Source: Mycobacterium sp. IS-1264 (GTDB lineage: Bacteria > Actinomycetota > Actinomycetes > Mycobacteriales > Mycobacteriaceae). From it: a stretch of 64,000 nucleotides of DNA. This document shows, piece by piece, positions 26,761 to 35,900 of this stretch. Made by a program: the position numbers and the translations under genes. The notes under the pieces were generated by a model. That model saw only the letters and a list, made by a program, of their open reading frames with translations, had not been told where the DNA came from and searched no databases. The stretch is taken from positions 28,374 to 92,373 of the forward strand of contig NZ_MBES01000002.1 of NCBI RefSeq assembly GCF_001954195.1. Direction: 5' to 3'. Each line of letters begins with the position of its first letter. Position 1 is the first letter of the stretch.

Positions 26761-26820
26761 CCGAGCGTGACGCCACCGTCACGTTCGACGCCGAGCGTGA
26801 CGCCACCGTCACATTCGAGG
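26761..26820. repeat. Two tandem 30-bp hairpin repeats
   Basis: Two head-to-tail copies (26761-26790 and 26791-26820) differ at only two positions. Each contains CGTGACG-CCAC-CGTCACG (the second has a 6-bp stem), so each can form a stem with a 4-nt loop. They fill the gap between the perM stop and the purN start. A termination or processing role is possible but unproven. Confidence 0.8.
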
Positions 26821-26828
26821 AGCGGCGC

Positions 26829-28187
26829 CTACTCTTCGCGGTCGCCCTGGGCGGGCGGCGGGAGCTGCTCATCGGCGTCCGGCTGCGCGGCGTCCGGCTG
26901 CGCGGCTTCCGGCTCGTCGACGTCCGGCTCCGCGACATCCGCCTCCTCGTCGTCCGCCTCGTCGACTTCCGACTCGGCGAAAACGCCGGCGAAGTCCGCG
27001 GGTTCATCGGCCGCGCGGACGGGTTCGGGTCGCCTGGGCCGCCTGGGCCGACGCCGGATCCCCCCTGCCATCACCACGGTGACCCCGCCGACGACCGCGA
27101 ACCAGAAAAACACACCGATGACCAGGGCGCCCTGGTCGACGCCGACATCGCCGAAGTTGCCCAGCCGTCCGCTCCCGCCGTACGCGACCAAGGACATGGC
27201 CAGCGCCCCGGCGACGGACGCGACCAGCAGCTTGGCCATCGCCGGAACCGGTGGGAGCGGACGCCGCGCGCATTGTTGCCCGACCGCTACCCCCGACGCC
27301 GCGCCGATGATGAGCAGCGCGACCCAGACCGGCCCGAGGGGCGGCGTGGGTGCGGCGGCCAGCACCGGCAGCGCGGGGATGTCGCCGCCGAACACCGTGA
27401 ACGAACTGAACGTCGCGAAGCCAAGATGCGCGCTGGAACCGACCGCGACCGCCGCGGTGCCGACGATGACGTTGGGTGCATACAACACCGACAACACGGT
27501 GAGATTGAACTGACCCCAGATCGAATCGGTGATCCCGTAGAGCTCTTGCATCGTCGCCCAATGCACGACCAGCGACCCGGCCGTCACCATGCCGGACAGC
27601 CCGACCAACGCCAACACGCCCGCCGCCGCGGCACGCGCCGAATCCGCCAACCAGTTGGGCAGCGGAGAAGCGCTCAGCGCCCGTCGGCCCACCCGGGACG
27701 ACACACCGATCGCGGCACCGATGGTGTGCACCACCAGCACGCTGGCGAAAGCGCGCAGGGCGCTTGGTGTCTGCAACTCCGTGATCACCGACGACGCGTC
27801 GTGAATCACCGCCAGCGCGATCGCCGCCATCAGCAACGGCCCGCCCAGCGCCGACGCGACAACCCAGCGGACGACGAGCCACGACGAGGACGGGGCGGTG
27901 GCCCGCGCGGTGCTGCGCGCTGTGGCCCACACCATCAATATGACCGGCAGCAGCGGCATGACGCCCAGTTCGCGGCCGCCGATGGAGATAGGCACCTGGT
28001 GCACACCGAGCCACATGCTGGCGATGGCGCCCAGCGCTCCGGTCATGTCGCTGTTGGCGATCAGGAGCTGCAGCAGCACGACCGCGGCGATGATGACCAA
28101 CGCCACCACGGCCGGGCCGAACGCGACCCTGACGAGGTCACGCGCTTGACGAGCGCCCGCCGCCCGGTTGTCCTCCACTCCTGTCAC
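26829..28187 (-). CDS. perM: PerM-like polytopic membrane protein (DUF6350)
   Basis: A 452-residue membrane protein with about nine to ten hydrophobic helices (for example [18 protein letters not shown] near the N-terminus and [21 protein letters not shown] near residue 380). It has a basic cytoplasmic stretch ([11 protein letters not shown]) and ends in an acidic Asp/Glu/Pro tail with repeats such as [14 protein letters not shown]. The M. tuberculosis orthologue Rv0955 (PerM) stabilises the divisome component FtsB and is needed in chronic infection. It follows the Rv0954-like gene by 39 bp on the same strand. Confidence 0.85.
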   Translation of the reverse strand: MTGVEDNRAAGARQARDLVRVAFGPAVVALVIIAAVVLLQLLIANSDMTGALGAIASMWLGVHQVPISIGGRELGVMPLLPVILMVWATARSTARATAPSSSWLVVRWVVASALGGPLLMAAIALAVIHDASSVITELQTPSALRAFASVLVVHTIGAAIGVSSRVGRRALSASPLPNWLADSARAAAAGVLALVGLSGMVTAGSLVVHWATMQELYGITDSIWGQFNLTVLSVLYAPNVIVGTAAVAVGSSAHLGFATFSSFTVFGGDIPALPVLAAAPTPPLGPVWVALLIIGAASGVAVGQQCARRPLPPVPAMAKLLVASVAGALAMSLVAYGGSGRLGNFGDVGVDQGALVIGVFFWFAVVGGVTVVMAGGIRRRPRRPRRPEPVRAADEPADFAGVFAESEVDEADDEEADVAEPDVDEPEAAQPDAAQPDADEQLPPPAQGDREE

Positions 28188-28226
28188 TCTTGGCGAACGT
28201 GCCCGACTAGGCGCGTAGGCGCGCGG

Positions 28227-29096
28227 TTAGCTCGGCGCCGGTCCAGCCGGTGATGAGGGCGACTGCTCCTGGCCCTGGCCGGAAGGCTGCTGGTCGCCTG
28301 CCTGGTTCGGCGCGCCGGGTGGCGGGCTGAAGCTCGGGAAGCCGGTGGGCGGCGTGGACGACCCCTGCGGCTGGGCGCCGAATCCGCCGCTCGGCGGGTT
28401 CGTCGGGACCGCGCTCTGGGTCGGAGCCTGGCTCGGCTGATAACCGCCGTACTGCGATCCATAGGGGGAAGCCTGCGGGTTGTGCGACTGCGGCGCAACG
28501 TGCTGCTGGGCGCCCTGCTGACCGTAGTACCCGCCGGGCTGCTGAGCGCCGTACCCGTATTGCCCGTACTGGCCGTACTGCGCGTAGGGGTCGTATTTGG
28601 GCCGCGGGGCCGGCGGGGTGATGACACCCGCATCCAAAAGGATGACCACGACGGCCGCGATCGCCTGGAACACGCTGCATGCCACCAGGGGCCACATCGC
28701 CCAGCCGATCGCGAAACCGGCCGGCGTGTTGATCGTCTCCGAGATCGCGAGTAGTGCGCCCAGTGAAGCGATTACAGCGACGACGCCCGCGTAGCTCTTT
28801 GCCTTGGGCAGCAGGCTCAGCCCGGCGAGCAACGCGGCCAGCACGGCGACGAGGACCGCGGTGCCCGCGTCACCGGCGCGTCCGCCGGCGCCCGGCCCGA
28901 GGTCGGCGCCGAGCGTGAAGGTCGGCCCGAAGTTCAGCAGGTACACCCCCAGGCCGAGCACCACCACCGCGATGTTCAGGTAAAGCGGAAGGTTGCTTTC
29001 ACCGGTTTCGTCCTTGGCGAACGACGGTGTGGCGCCTGGGTAGGAGCCCCCGGGTTGCGTAGGTGGGTATCCGGGACTACCGGGCGAGTAGGTCAT
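28227..29096 (-). CDS. 34-kDa antigen-like membrane protein (DUF5336)
   Basis: A 289-residue protein. The Pro/Gly-rich N-terminal tail is followed by four hydrophobic helices between about residues 38 and 160 ([73 protein letters not shown]). A long disordered C-terminus is rich in Tyr, Gln, Gly, Pro and Ser, with [14 protein letters not shown] repeats. It resembles the 34-kDa antigenic protein and Rv0954, which has been linked to the septum. AGGAGG precedes the ATG. It lies just upstream of perM, so both may act in division or envelope growth. Confidence 0.85.
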   Translation of the reverse strand: MTYSPGSPGYPPTQPGGSYPGATPSFAKDETGESNLPLYLNIAVVVLGLGVYLLNFGPTFTLGADLGPGAGGRAGDAGTAVLVAVLAALLAGLSLLPKAKSYAGVVAVIASLGALLAISETINTPAGFAIGWAMWPLVACSVFQAIAAVVVILLDAGVITPPAPRPKYDPYAQYGQYGQYGYGAQQPGGYYGQQGAQQHVAPQSHNPQASPYGSQYGGYQPSQAPTQSAVPTNPPSGGFGAQPQGSSTPPTGFPSFSPPPGAPNQAGDQQPSGQGQEQSPSSPAGPAPS

Positions 29097-29318
29097 GGCT
29101 CCTCCTGTTGCTTGCAGTGCCTTTGCTTCAGCGGCGCCACGCCACCGTTGCAGTGCGACGCTGTGCTCGCGCGCGCGGATCCATAGTCGCCGGGACTTGC
29201 TGCGCTTGCGGTGCGACGCGATCGATCAACCACGCTAGCGCACATTCCGGTGCCGGTGCCGATGCCACCGGCCGTCGGCGCGAGCAGCGCCGATTCACCG
29301 CCGCTTGCCCACGGTAGG

Positions 29319-29332
29319 TAGAACACGTTCTA
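29319..29332. promoter_or_regulatory. KstR-type operator 1
   Basis: TAGAACACGTTCTA is a perfect 14-bp palindrome and fits the KstR consensus TnnAACnnGTTnnA. It ends 9 bp before the ATG of the F420 oxidoreductase gene. That position would cover the promoter of a leaderless or nearly leaderless message and implies repression relieved by sterol catabolites. Confidence 0.85.
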
Positions 29333-29341
29333 ATTCTGTGC

Positions 29342-30190
29342 ATGGATTACGGCCTTGTGCTTTTTACCAGCGACCGTGGCATCACTCCGGCGGCGGCCGC
29401 CAAGCTCGCCGACGACCATGGCTTTCAGACGTTCTACGTGCCAGAACACACCCATATCCCCATCAAGCGCGAGGCGGCGCACCCGACGACCGGTGACGCG
29501 TCGCTGCCGGACGATCGGTACATGCGCACGCTAGACCCATGGGTCAGCTTGGGCGCGGCGTGCGCGGTCACCTCGCGGGTGCGGTTGTCCACGGCGGTGG
29601 CGCTGCCCGTCGAACACGACCCGATCACGCTGGCGAAAAGCATCGCCACCCTGGACCATCTGTCCGGCGGCCGGGTCAGCCTCGGCGTCGGTTTCGGCTG
29701 GAACACCGACGAACTCGCCGACCACAACGTGCCACCCGGGCGCCGCCGCACCATGCTGCGCGAATACATCGAAGCGATGCGCGCCCTGTGGACGGAAGAG
29801 GAAGCCGCGTACGACGGAGAATTCGTCAAGTTCGGTCCCAGCTGGGCCTGGCCCAAGCCGGTGCAGGCCCACATTCCGGTGCTGGTGGGCGCCGCTGGCA
29901 ACGAGAAGAACTTCAAGTGGATCGCTCGTAGCGCCGACGGATGGATCACCACCCCGCGCGACTTCGACATCGACGAGCCGGTGAAGCTTTTGCAGGACAC
30001 CTGGGCGGCCGCCGGCCGCGACGGCGCCCCGCAGATCGTCGCGCTGGACTTCAAGCCGGTGCCCGAGAAGCTGGCCCACTGGGCCGAGCTCGGGGTGACC
30101 GAGGTGCTGTTCGGCCTCCCGGACCGGCCCGACGACGAAATCGCCGCCTACGTCGAGCGATTGGCCGGCAAGCTCGCCGCTCTCGTCTAG
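29342..30190 (+). CDS. LLM-class F420-dependent oxidoreductase (KstR-linked)
   Basis: A 282-residue luciferase-like TIM-barrel protein. The motifs PEHTHIP, STAVALPVEHDPITLAKSIATLDHLSGGRVSLGVGFGW (start of the F420-binding side) and HIPVLVGAAGNEKNFKWIARSADGW are typical of mycobacterial F420-dependent reductases. Substrate is unknown. A KstR-type operator abuts the start codon, and no ribosome-binding site separates them, which suggests leaderless expression. Regulation with cholesterol-catabolic genes hints at a steroid-derived substrate (inference). It corresponds to Rv0953c. Confidence 0.88.
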   Translation: MDYGLVLFTSDRGITPAAAAKLADDHGFQTFYVPEHTHIPIKREAAHPTTGDASLPDDRYMRTLDPWVSLGAACAVTSRVRLSTAVALPVEHDPITLAKSIATLDHLSGGRVSLGVGFGWNTDELADHNVPPGRRRTMLREYIEAMRALWTEEEAAYDGEFVKFGPSWAWPKPVQAHIPVLVGAAGNEKNFKWIARSADGWITTPRDFDIDEPVKLLQDTWAAAGRDGAPQIVALDFKPVPEKLAHWAELGVTEVLFGLPDRPDDEIAAYVERLAGKLAALV

Positions 30191-30205
30191 AAACCGCGAG
30201 CAGAC

Positions 30206-30245
30206 GCAGAATCGCACCAAGCCTCGTCGGGGAATGCGATTCTGC
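30206..30245. terminator. Inverted repeat between convergent genes
   Basis: GCAGAATCGCA at 30206-30216 and TGCGATTCTGC at 30235-30245 are perfect 11-bp arms with an 18-nt spacer. A second, smaller hairpin (CCCGC-TT-GCGGG) follows at 30258-30269. The position between two convergent gene ends suits a bidirectional terminator. Confidence 0.6.
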
Positions 30246-30289
30246 TGGGGGTACCTCCCGCTTGCGGGGGACTGCTCGTTGGGAAGAGG

Positions 30290-31819
30290 TCAGCCCGGCG
30301 TGCAGCGGTTGCCGTAGTCGAAGGAGCGCACCCGAACGGGACTCCCCAACGGGTCGCCGTCGGTCAGCAGCGCGATCAATTCGGGGTCCTCGGTGGTCGA
30401 CAGGAATCGGGTGCCGTCGGCGTCCAGCCGCCCGACGATGATTCCAGTCAGCCGGCCGGAATCGCGCCGCACGGTGTAGGTCTCGATGGTGGCCGCGCCG
30501 TCGGCCGCCTCGGCCACCGCCACCGTCGGCGAACTGCCGATCTGCGCCTGCAGCGCGGCGCTGCGATCCGGCTTCCATCCCGTCGGGGTGGTGGAGTAGA
30601 CGCCGACCGAGTACTTGCTCAAGATGCCGCCGTTGGCGCCGACGAGGCCGAATTGCCCTGGCGCGCTTCGCATTCGGGCAACCGTCTCGGCGACACCGTG
30701 CATCGAATAATTGTTGCCGGCACCGCCGAAAAACGGCAGCCCACCTGTCAGGGTCAGTCCGCGTGGATCGTCGGGCGCGAGGCCCATGCCGTCGCAAACG
30801 TTGAACACCGGAACCGGAAAGCAGCTGTACAGGTCGAAGGTGGCGACGTCGTCGAGACCGATGCCGGCCACGTCCAGTGCCTCGCGCACCGCCATGACGG
30901 CCGACTGCGCATGCCCCAGGTCCGGGCGTTCCAGCAGCGGCTGTTCCTCCAGGTCGGCGTGGCCGTGCAGGTAAACCCAGTTCTCCTCCGGCACTCCCAG
31001 CCGCCGCGCGGACTCGACCGACATCACCAGTGCGGCCGCGCCCTGGTTGACCTGATCGCGAGCGACCAGCAACCGCGGGTACGGATCCGAGATCATCCGG
31101 TTGCTCTCGGTCACGGTGATCAGCTCGTCGACGGTGCGTTCCACCGGCGCGGCGGCAAACGGATTGCCCGCGGCGACCTTGGTGAACGGCGCGAACAGCT
31201 CACCCATCCGACGCAGGTATTCCGTTGGGCCCAGCCCGGTTTCGGCGCGACGGGCATTCTCCAGCAACGCATACTGCGTCGGCGCGTCGACCAGGCCATG
31301 GATCACCGTGTAGCGCGTGACGAGTCGGTCCAGGCCGTAGCCCCGGTCCTCGAGCGAGCCGTCGACGGTCTCGGAGAAGTCCGGGCGGTTGTCGGCCCCG
31401 GCGAAATAGCGCGTGGTCGAAGTGGCATCGGAGCCAAAGATCAGCGCGACTTCCGAACGACCACAAGCGATCTCGCCGGCCAGCTCGGTGATCAGGTGCT
31501 GCGGGCCCTGACCCCCGACAACCTCGAGGATGGCGCGGGCGGGGTCCGCACCGATCCGGTTGGCCACCGAGCGCGGATAGTTGTTCGACTTGCCCAGCAC
31601 CGGTTGGGCCGGCCCGGAAATCTCGAATTGCCTTACGCCGGCGACGGTGTCGATCGTCGCCGCCACCTTGGCGACGTCAGCGCCGCAGTCGTCCAGCGCG
31701 GCGCGCGCCGCCGCGGCGGCCAATTCCACGCCCGACATCGCGCGGTAGTAGGCGTCGTCGATGCGTTCCGCCGACTGCCCGACTCCGACGACGACGGGCG
31801 TCCGCGGATCCAGTGTCAC
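30290..31819 (-). CDS. Thiolase-superfamily acetyl-CoA acetyltransferase-like protein
   Basis: A 509-residue protein of the SCP-x/thiolase-like branch. The N-terminal half begins TPVVVGVGQSAERID and includes EVVGGQGPQHLITELAGEIACG. At the classic nucleophile site of the first half I see no clear Cys within GGQG, so thiolytic activity is uncertain. The C-terminal half keeps FDLYSCFPVPV and GGLPFFGGAGNNYSMHGVAE, which is typical for these proteins. It ends in an OB-like domain (RLTGIIVGRLDADGTRFL). It lies between an F420 oxidoreductase and sucCD. I do not recall it at this place in M. tuberculosis, so it may be an insertion or a loss there. Confidence 0.75.
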   Translation of the reverse strand: MTLDPRTPVVVGVGQSAERIDDAYYRAMSGVELAAAAARAALDDCGADVAKVAATIDTVAGVRQFEISGPAQPVLGKSNNYPRSVANRIGADPARAILEVVGGQGPQHLITELAGEIACGRSEVALIFGSDATSTTRYFAGADNRPDFSETVDGSLEDRGYGLDRLVTRYTVIHGLVDAPTQYALLENARRAETGLGPTEYLRRMGELFAPFTKVAAGNPFAAAPVERTVDELITVTESNRMISDPYPRLLVARDQVNQGAAALVMSVESARRLGVPEENWVYLHGHADLEEQPLLERPDLGHAQSAVMAVREALDVAGIGLDDVATFDLYSCFPVPVFNVCDGMGLAPDDPRGLTLTGGLPFFGGAGNNYSMHGVAETVARMRSAPGQFGLVGANGGILSKYSVGVYSTTPTGWKPDRSAALQAQIGSSPTVAVAEAADGAATIETYTVRRDSGRLTGIIVGRLDADGTRFLSTTEDPELIALLTDGDPLGSPVRVRSFDYGNRCTPG

Positions 31820-31833
31820 GTGCGAACCTGTCG

Positions 31834-32736
31834 CTACAGGCTCTGCAGAATCTCCCGGGCGAGCGCGGCCGTTTCCGATGGGGTCTTGCCGACCTTGACC
31901 CCGGCCGCCTCCAAGGCTTCTTTCTTGGCGGCCGCGGTGCCCGAGGAGCCGGACACGATCGCGCCCGCGTGGCCCATCGTCTTGCCTTCTGGCGCAGTGA
32001 ATCCCGCGACGTAGCCGACGACCGGCTTGGACACGTGCGCCTTGATGTAGTCGGCCGCGCGCTCCTCGGCGTCACCGCCGATCTCACCGATCATCACGAT
32101 GACCTTGGTGTCGGGATCCTTTTCGAACGCCTCGATCGCGTCGATGTGGGTGGTGCCGATGACCGGGTCACCGCCGATCCCGATGGACGTGGAGAAGCCG
32201 AAATCGCGTAGCTCGTACATCATTTGGTAGGTCAGCGTGCCGGACTTGGATACCAGCCCGACGGGACCCGGCCCGGTGATGTTGGCGGGGGTGATGCCCA
32301 CCAGCGCCTGGCCCGGGGTGATGATACCGGGACAGTTCGGGCCGATGATGCGGGTCTTGCTTCCCTTGTGCTGGTTGTAAGCCCACGCATATGCGCTGTC
32401 CTGCACCGGGATTCCCTCGGTGATGACCACCAGCAGCGGGATCTCGGCGTCGATGGCCTCGATGATGGCGTCCTTGGCGTACACCGGTGGGACGAACACG
32501 ATCGAGACGTCGGCGCCGGTCTTCTCGATGGCCTCGACCACGCTGCCGAACACCGGCAGTTCGACGGGCTTGTCGTTGACGTCTTTGTGCGCGACCGTGG
32601 TTCCGGCCTTGCGGGCGTTGACTCCGCCGACGATGTGCGTGCCGGCCTTGAGCATGCGCGCGGTGTGCTTGGTGGCCTCGGCGCCGGTGATGCCCTGGAC
32701 GACGACCTTGTTTTCGGCGGTCAGAAATATAGCCAT
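31834..32736 (-). CDS. sucD: Succinyl-CoA synthetase alpha subunit
   Basis: A 300-residue alpha subunit of the TCA-cycle enzyme that converts succinyl-CoA and ADP/GDP plus phosphate to succinate and ATP/GTP. It has the CoA-binding Rossmann motif [28 protein letters not shown] and the phosphohistidine segment [14 protein letters not shown]. It is complete and starts 16 bp after the sucC stop. The two subunits form one operon. Confidence 0.97.
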   Translation of the reverse strand: MAIFLTAENKVVVQGITGAEATKHTARMLKAGTHIVGGVNARKAGTTVAHKDVNDKPVELPVFGSVVEAIEKTGADVSIVFVPPVYAKDAIIEAIDAEIPLLVVITEGIPVQDSAYAWAYNQHKGSKTRIIGPNCPGIITPGQALVGITPANITGPGPVGLVSKSGTLTYQMMYELRDFGFSTSIGIGGDPVIGTTHIDAIEAFEKDPDTKVIVMIGEIGGDAEERAADYIKAHVSKPVVGYVAGFTAPEGKTMGHAGAIVSGSSGTAAAKKEALEAAGVKVGKTPSETAALAREILQSL

Positions 32737-32752
32737 GGGGTCATGCTTCCTT

Positions 32753-33916
32753 TCAGGCGCTCGCCAGCTCGGCGGCCTTGTCGGCGGCCTCGTCCATCGT
32801 CGGCACCAGCGTCACGAGCGGGTGGTTGGCCTCGGCAAGGATGCGCCTGCCTTCGTCGACGTTGTTGCCGTCCAACCGAACCACCAGGGGCTTGTTGGCC
32901 TCGGCGCCCAGGATTTCCAGGGCCTTCACGATCCCGGTCGCCACGGCGTCGCAGGCCGTGATGCCGCCGAACACGTTGACGAACACGCTCTTGACCTGCT
33001 TGTCGCCCAGCACCACGTCCAGGCCCGCGGCCATCACCTCGGCCGACGCGCCGCCGCCGATGTCCAGGAAGTTGGCCGGCTTGACCCCGCCGTGCTTTTC
33101 CCCGGCATAGGCGACCACGTCGAGGGTCGACATCACCAGGCCCGCGCCGTTGCCGATGATGCCGACCTCGCCGTCGAGCTTGACGTAGTTGAGGTCATGC
33201 TCCTTGGCCTTGAGCTCCAGCGGGTCGGTCGCGTCGCGGTCCTCGAACTCGACGTGGCCGGGCTGCCGGAAGTCGGCGTTGGCGTCCAGGGTGACCTTGC
33301 CGTCCAGCGCCAGAATCCGGTCGTCGGGGGTGCGCACCAACGGGTTCACCTCGACCAGCGTGGCGTCCTCACCGACGAAGAGCTCCCACAGCTTGGAGAT
33401 GGTGACCGCGGCGGCGTCGAGCACCTCGGCCGGCAGGTGGCCCTGTTCGGCGATGGAACGCGCGGTGGCCAGGTCCACGCCCTTGACGGCGTCGACCGGG
33501 ACCTTGGCCAGCCGGTCGGGCTTGGTGGCGGCGACTTCTTCGATCTCCATGCCGCCCTCGACCGAGCACATTGCCAGGTAGGTGCGGTTGGCGCGGTCGA
33601 GCAAGAAAGAGATGTAGTACTCCTCGGCGATGTCACTGGCCTCGGCGACCAACAGCTTCTTGACGACGTGGCCCTTGATGTCCAGGCCGAGGATGTTCTT
33701 GGCGTGTTCGTAGGCGTCTTGGGGTGTCGCTGCGTACTTGACGCCACCGGCCTTGCCCCGGCCGCCGATCTTGACCTGCGCTTTGACCATCACCGGCGCG
33801 CCGATCTCCTCGGCGATGGCCTGAGCGCCCTCGGCGGTGTCCGTCACCCGGCCGGGTGTACTCGGTACGTTGTGCTTGGCGAATAATTCTTTGGCTTGAT
33901 ACTCGAAAAGGTCCAT
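32753..33916 (-). CDS. sucC: Succinyl-CoA synthetase beta subunit
   Basis: A 387-residue beta subunit, equal in length to M. tuberculosis SucC. It starts [15 protein letters not shown] and contains the ATP-grasp segments ([26 protein letters not shown]) and the C-terminal ligase domain ([22 protein letters not shown]). I chose the ATG at 33916 on this conserved N-terminus. A longer frame adds 43 non-conserved residues. A CRP-like site lies about 160 bp upstream in the divergent region shared with the M23 peptidase gene. Confidence 0.97.
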   Translation of the reverse strand: MDLFEYQAKELFAKHNVPSTPGRVTDTAEGAQAIAEEIGAPVMVKAQVKIGGRGKAGGVKYAATPQDAYEHAKNILGLDIKGHVVKKLLVAEASDIAEEYYISFLLDRANRTYLAMCSVEGGMEIEEVAATKPDRLAKVPVDAVKGVDLATARSIAEQGHLPAEVLDAAAVTISKLWELFVGEDATLVEVNPLVRTPDDRILALDGKVTLDANADFRQPGHVEFEDRDATDPLELKAKEHDLNYVKLDGEVGIIGNGAGLVMSTLDVVAYAGEKHGGVKPANFLDIGGGASAEVMAAGLDVVLGDKQVKSVFVNVFGGITACDAVATGIVKALEILGAEANKPLVVRLDGNNVDEGRRILAEANHPLVTLVPTMDEAADKAAELASA

Positions 33917-34074
33917 GGGCTCACTGTCTTCGCTCGGCTTACTGCAAGTCCTGTACGTAGGCGGCGCCGCATCCGGCAACACGCACGGACGAACTGTATC
34001 CACCCGTCGAACGGTTGCCATCGCCGCATCCCACCGATGTGGCACAGCTCACGAGACAGCGCGAAGCCCGAAAC

Positions 34075-34088
34075 GTGATGCGGATCAC
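34075..34088. promoter_or_regulatory. CRP-like binding site
   Basis: GTGATGCGGATCAC reads GTGA-N6-TCAC, the mycobacterial CRP (Rv3676) core, and the inner bases are also symmetric (GTGAT/ATCAC). It lies in the divergent region between sucC and the M23 peptidase gene. As I recall, both Rv0950c and sucC are reported CRP targets in M. tuberculosis, so cAMP control is likely conserved. Confidence 0.75.
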
Positions 34089-34165
34089 AATATCCGTCCG
34101 GAATTTCGCCCGAGGTTGCAAGCCCCGTCCGTAAACCGATACCTTCCTTAGGTCCAGATAACGTT

Positions 34166-35290
34166 ATGGTCACGATACGAGGACATTCCAGCTTGTCCCA
34201 GCACCGTTTGACTCGTTCTGCTGCCGAAACATCCGGCGTGGTGAGAGTGAGTCGTGCAGCGGGAGCCCATTGGACAGAGCCGCACGGCAACGAAGTCACC
34301 GAGATCCTTCCGCTCGACGGGTTCGACTTCGACAGCCTCGAATTCGCTGACGATTGCGGCGAACTGCACGACCTCGACTTCAGCAACGACTCGACGTTCG
34401 ACAACGCGGCCCAGGTTCTGCTGGCCCCCGAGCTGGACGACCTGCACGACGTGGACGACCTGGCCCCGCTCCTGCTTGCCGCTCCCGCCGCGGTGCCGGT
34501 CTCGGTGCGATTCCAGCCCGACGCAGACGTGCCTCGCCCCTATCAGTCGGACATCACCGACATCATCTCCGTGGTTCGCCGCGGCGGGCAGCACCGCAAA
34601 GAGCCGACGAGCGCGGCCAAGGGCCGGCTGCTGATCTCGGCGATGGCGGCCGGCGCGGCGGCCGCGGCGGCCCATACCGCGACCAGCCACGCCGAAGTCC
34701 CCAAGACCGACGCCGTGCTCACCGCCAACGCGTCGGCCCTCACCGGCGGGTCGAGCAGCAACGCCACCCGCGGCGCCCAGGTGATCGCGGTCCAGCCGGC
34801 GGCGAACACCGTCGTGCACAACGCGGAACTGGCCCACGGTGTCGCGTACGCCAACGATCGCGCGCAGCGCGAGGCCCGACTGCAGCAGCCGCTCTACGTC
34901 ATGCCCACGCACGGGATATTCACGTCGAACTTCGGCTACCGCTGGGGGGTTCTGCACGCCGGCATCGACCTCGCCAATTCGATTGGGACTCCGATCTATG
35001 CGGTATCCGACGGCGTGGTCATCGAGGCCGGGCCGGCCGCCGGCTACGGGGCGCTGGTCAAGGTGCGCCATGCCGACGGCACCGTCACGCTCTACGGCCA
35101 CGTCAACACCACGACCGTGAGCGCCGGAGAGCGCGTGATGGCCGGTGACCAGATCGCCACCATGGGCAATCGCGGCAATTCCACCGGGCCGCATCTGCAT
35201 TTCGAGGTGCTGCAGGGCGGCAGCGAGCGGATCGACCCGGTGCCGTGGCTGGCCAAGCGGGGCATCTTCGTCGGCAACTACGCTGGATGA
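34166..35290 (+). CDS. LytM/M23 zinc endopeptidase
   Basis: A 374-residue protein as read from the ATG at 34166. A long acidic N-terminal region is followed by a hydrophobic Ala-rich segment ([18 protein letters not shown], about residues 153-170) that could be a signal or anchor. The C-terminal M23 domain has [16 protein letters not shown] (the H-x3-D zinc ligands) and [12 protein letters not shown] (HxH). It probably cleaves peptidoglycan cross-bridges. The start is uncertain because no ribosome-binding site precedes the ATG. An internal GTG is possible, and the M. tuberculosis form (Rv0950c) is shorter. A CRP-like site lies 78 bp upstream. Confidence 0.82.
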   Translation: MVTIRGHSSLSQHRLTRSAAETSGVVRVSRAAGAHWTEPHGNEVTEILPLDGFDFDSLEFADDCGELHDLDFSNDSTFDNAAQVLLAPELDDLHDVDDLAPLLLAAPAAVPVSVRFQPDADVPRPYQSDITDIISVVRRGGQHRKEPTSAAKGRLLISAMAAGAAAAAAHTATSHAEVPKTDAVLTANASALTGGSSSNATRGAQVIAVQPAANTVVHNAELAHGVAYANDRAQREARLQQPLYVMPTHGIFTSNFGYRWGVLHAGIDLANSIGTPIYAVSDGVVIEAGPAAGYGALVKVRHADGTVTLYGHVNTTTVSAGERVMAGDQIATMGNRGNSTGPHLHFEVLQGGSERIDPVPWLAKRGIFVGNYAG

Positions 35291-35291
35291 G

Positions 35292-35870
35292 GTGACCGCG
35301 CCGAACGACCCGCCTCCCGCCGCGCACCTGTCCGAACCACCGGAGCCACCCTCCGAATCACGCACCCGCATCATCCGGCGCGCACCCACGGGACCGATTC
35401 CGACCGTCCCGGAGTCGCCGACCACCCAGATTCCGCCACAACCGCCTTACCGGGGTGCCGCCCCTGCCGGCCCGCGCGGCGGCCTCGGCCCGCAGGCCGG
35501 CGAGCCCAGCGGCCGGACGGCGGCCGCAGGCTGCGCCGTCGCCATCGTCAGCGGCTGGGCCACGTCGGTGGTGGCCACTGATTTGATCGCCGGCTGGTGG
35601 AAGACCGACCGGTTGTTCTGCATCGCGGTCGCGTTTCTCGCCCTGGTGTTCGCGTCGACGACCATCGCAGGCGTGATCGTGCTGCTGCAGGGCCGGTCCT
35701 TGGGGCGCTATCTCATCGTGGCCGGCGCGGTGGTCGCGGTGCTGACCTACGGCGGCGTGTTCATCGCGGGCGCGCGCGTCGCGTGGATCGTGCACGCGCT
35801 CCCGCTGCTGCCGATCGCCAGCGCGGTTTTGGTGATGCACCCGCGGACGAAGCGCTGGCTCGAGGACTAA
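35292..35870 (+). CDS. Four-helix membrane protein of unknown function
   Basis: A 192-residue protein starting at a GTG one base after the M23 stop. The N-terminal 75 residues are Pro-rich and disordered, with a short basic patch (RIIRRAP). Four transmembrane helices follow (AAGCAVAIVSGWATSVVATD; LFCIAVAFLALVFASTTIAG; YLIVAGAVVAVLTYGGVFIA; ALPLLPIASAVLVMH), and then a short basic C-terminus. No family is recognised. Close coupling to the M23 peptidase gene suggests a related envelope role. It is convergent with uvrD1. Confidence 0.7.
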   Translation: MTAPNDPPPAAHLSEPPEPPSESRTRIIRRAPTGPIPTVPESPTTQIPPQPPYRGAAPAGPRGGLGPQAGEPSGRTAAAGCAVAIVSGWATSVVATDLIAGWWKTDRLFCIAVAFLALVFASTTIAGVIVLLQGRSLGRYLIVAGAVVAVLTYGGVFIAGARVAWIVHALPLLPIASAVLVMHPRTKRWLED

Positions 35871-35900
35871 CGTCCCCGCGCCGGCCCGCGCGCGGCGCGG

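Noticed and set aside
26712..28253. A 513-codon plus-strand frame opposite perM
   Set aside because: Low-complexity Arg/His/Asp protein antisense to a clear membrane-protein gene.
28540..28600. Short tandem repeats as a CRISPR or VNTR
   Set aside because: They encode the [14 protein letters not shown] repeats of the Rv0954-like protein, with no spacer structure.
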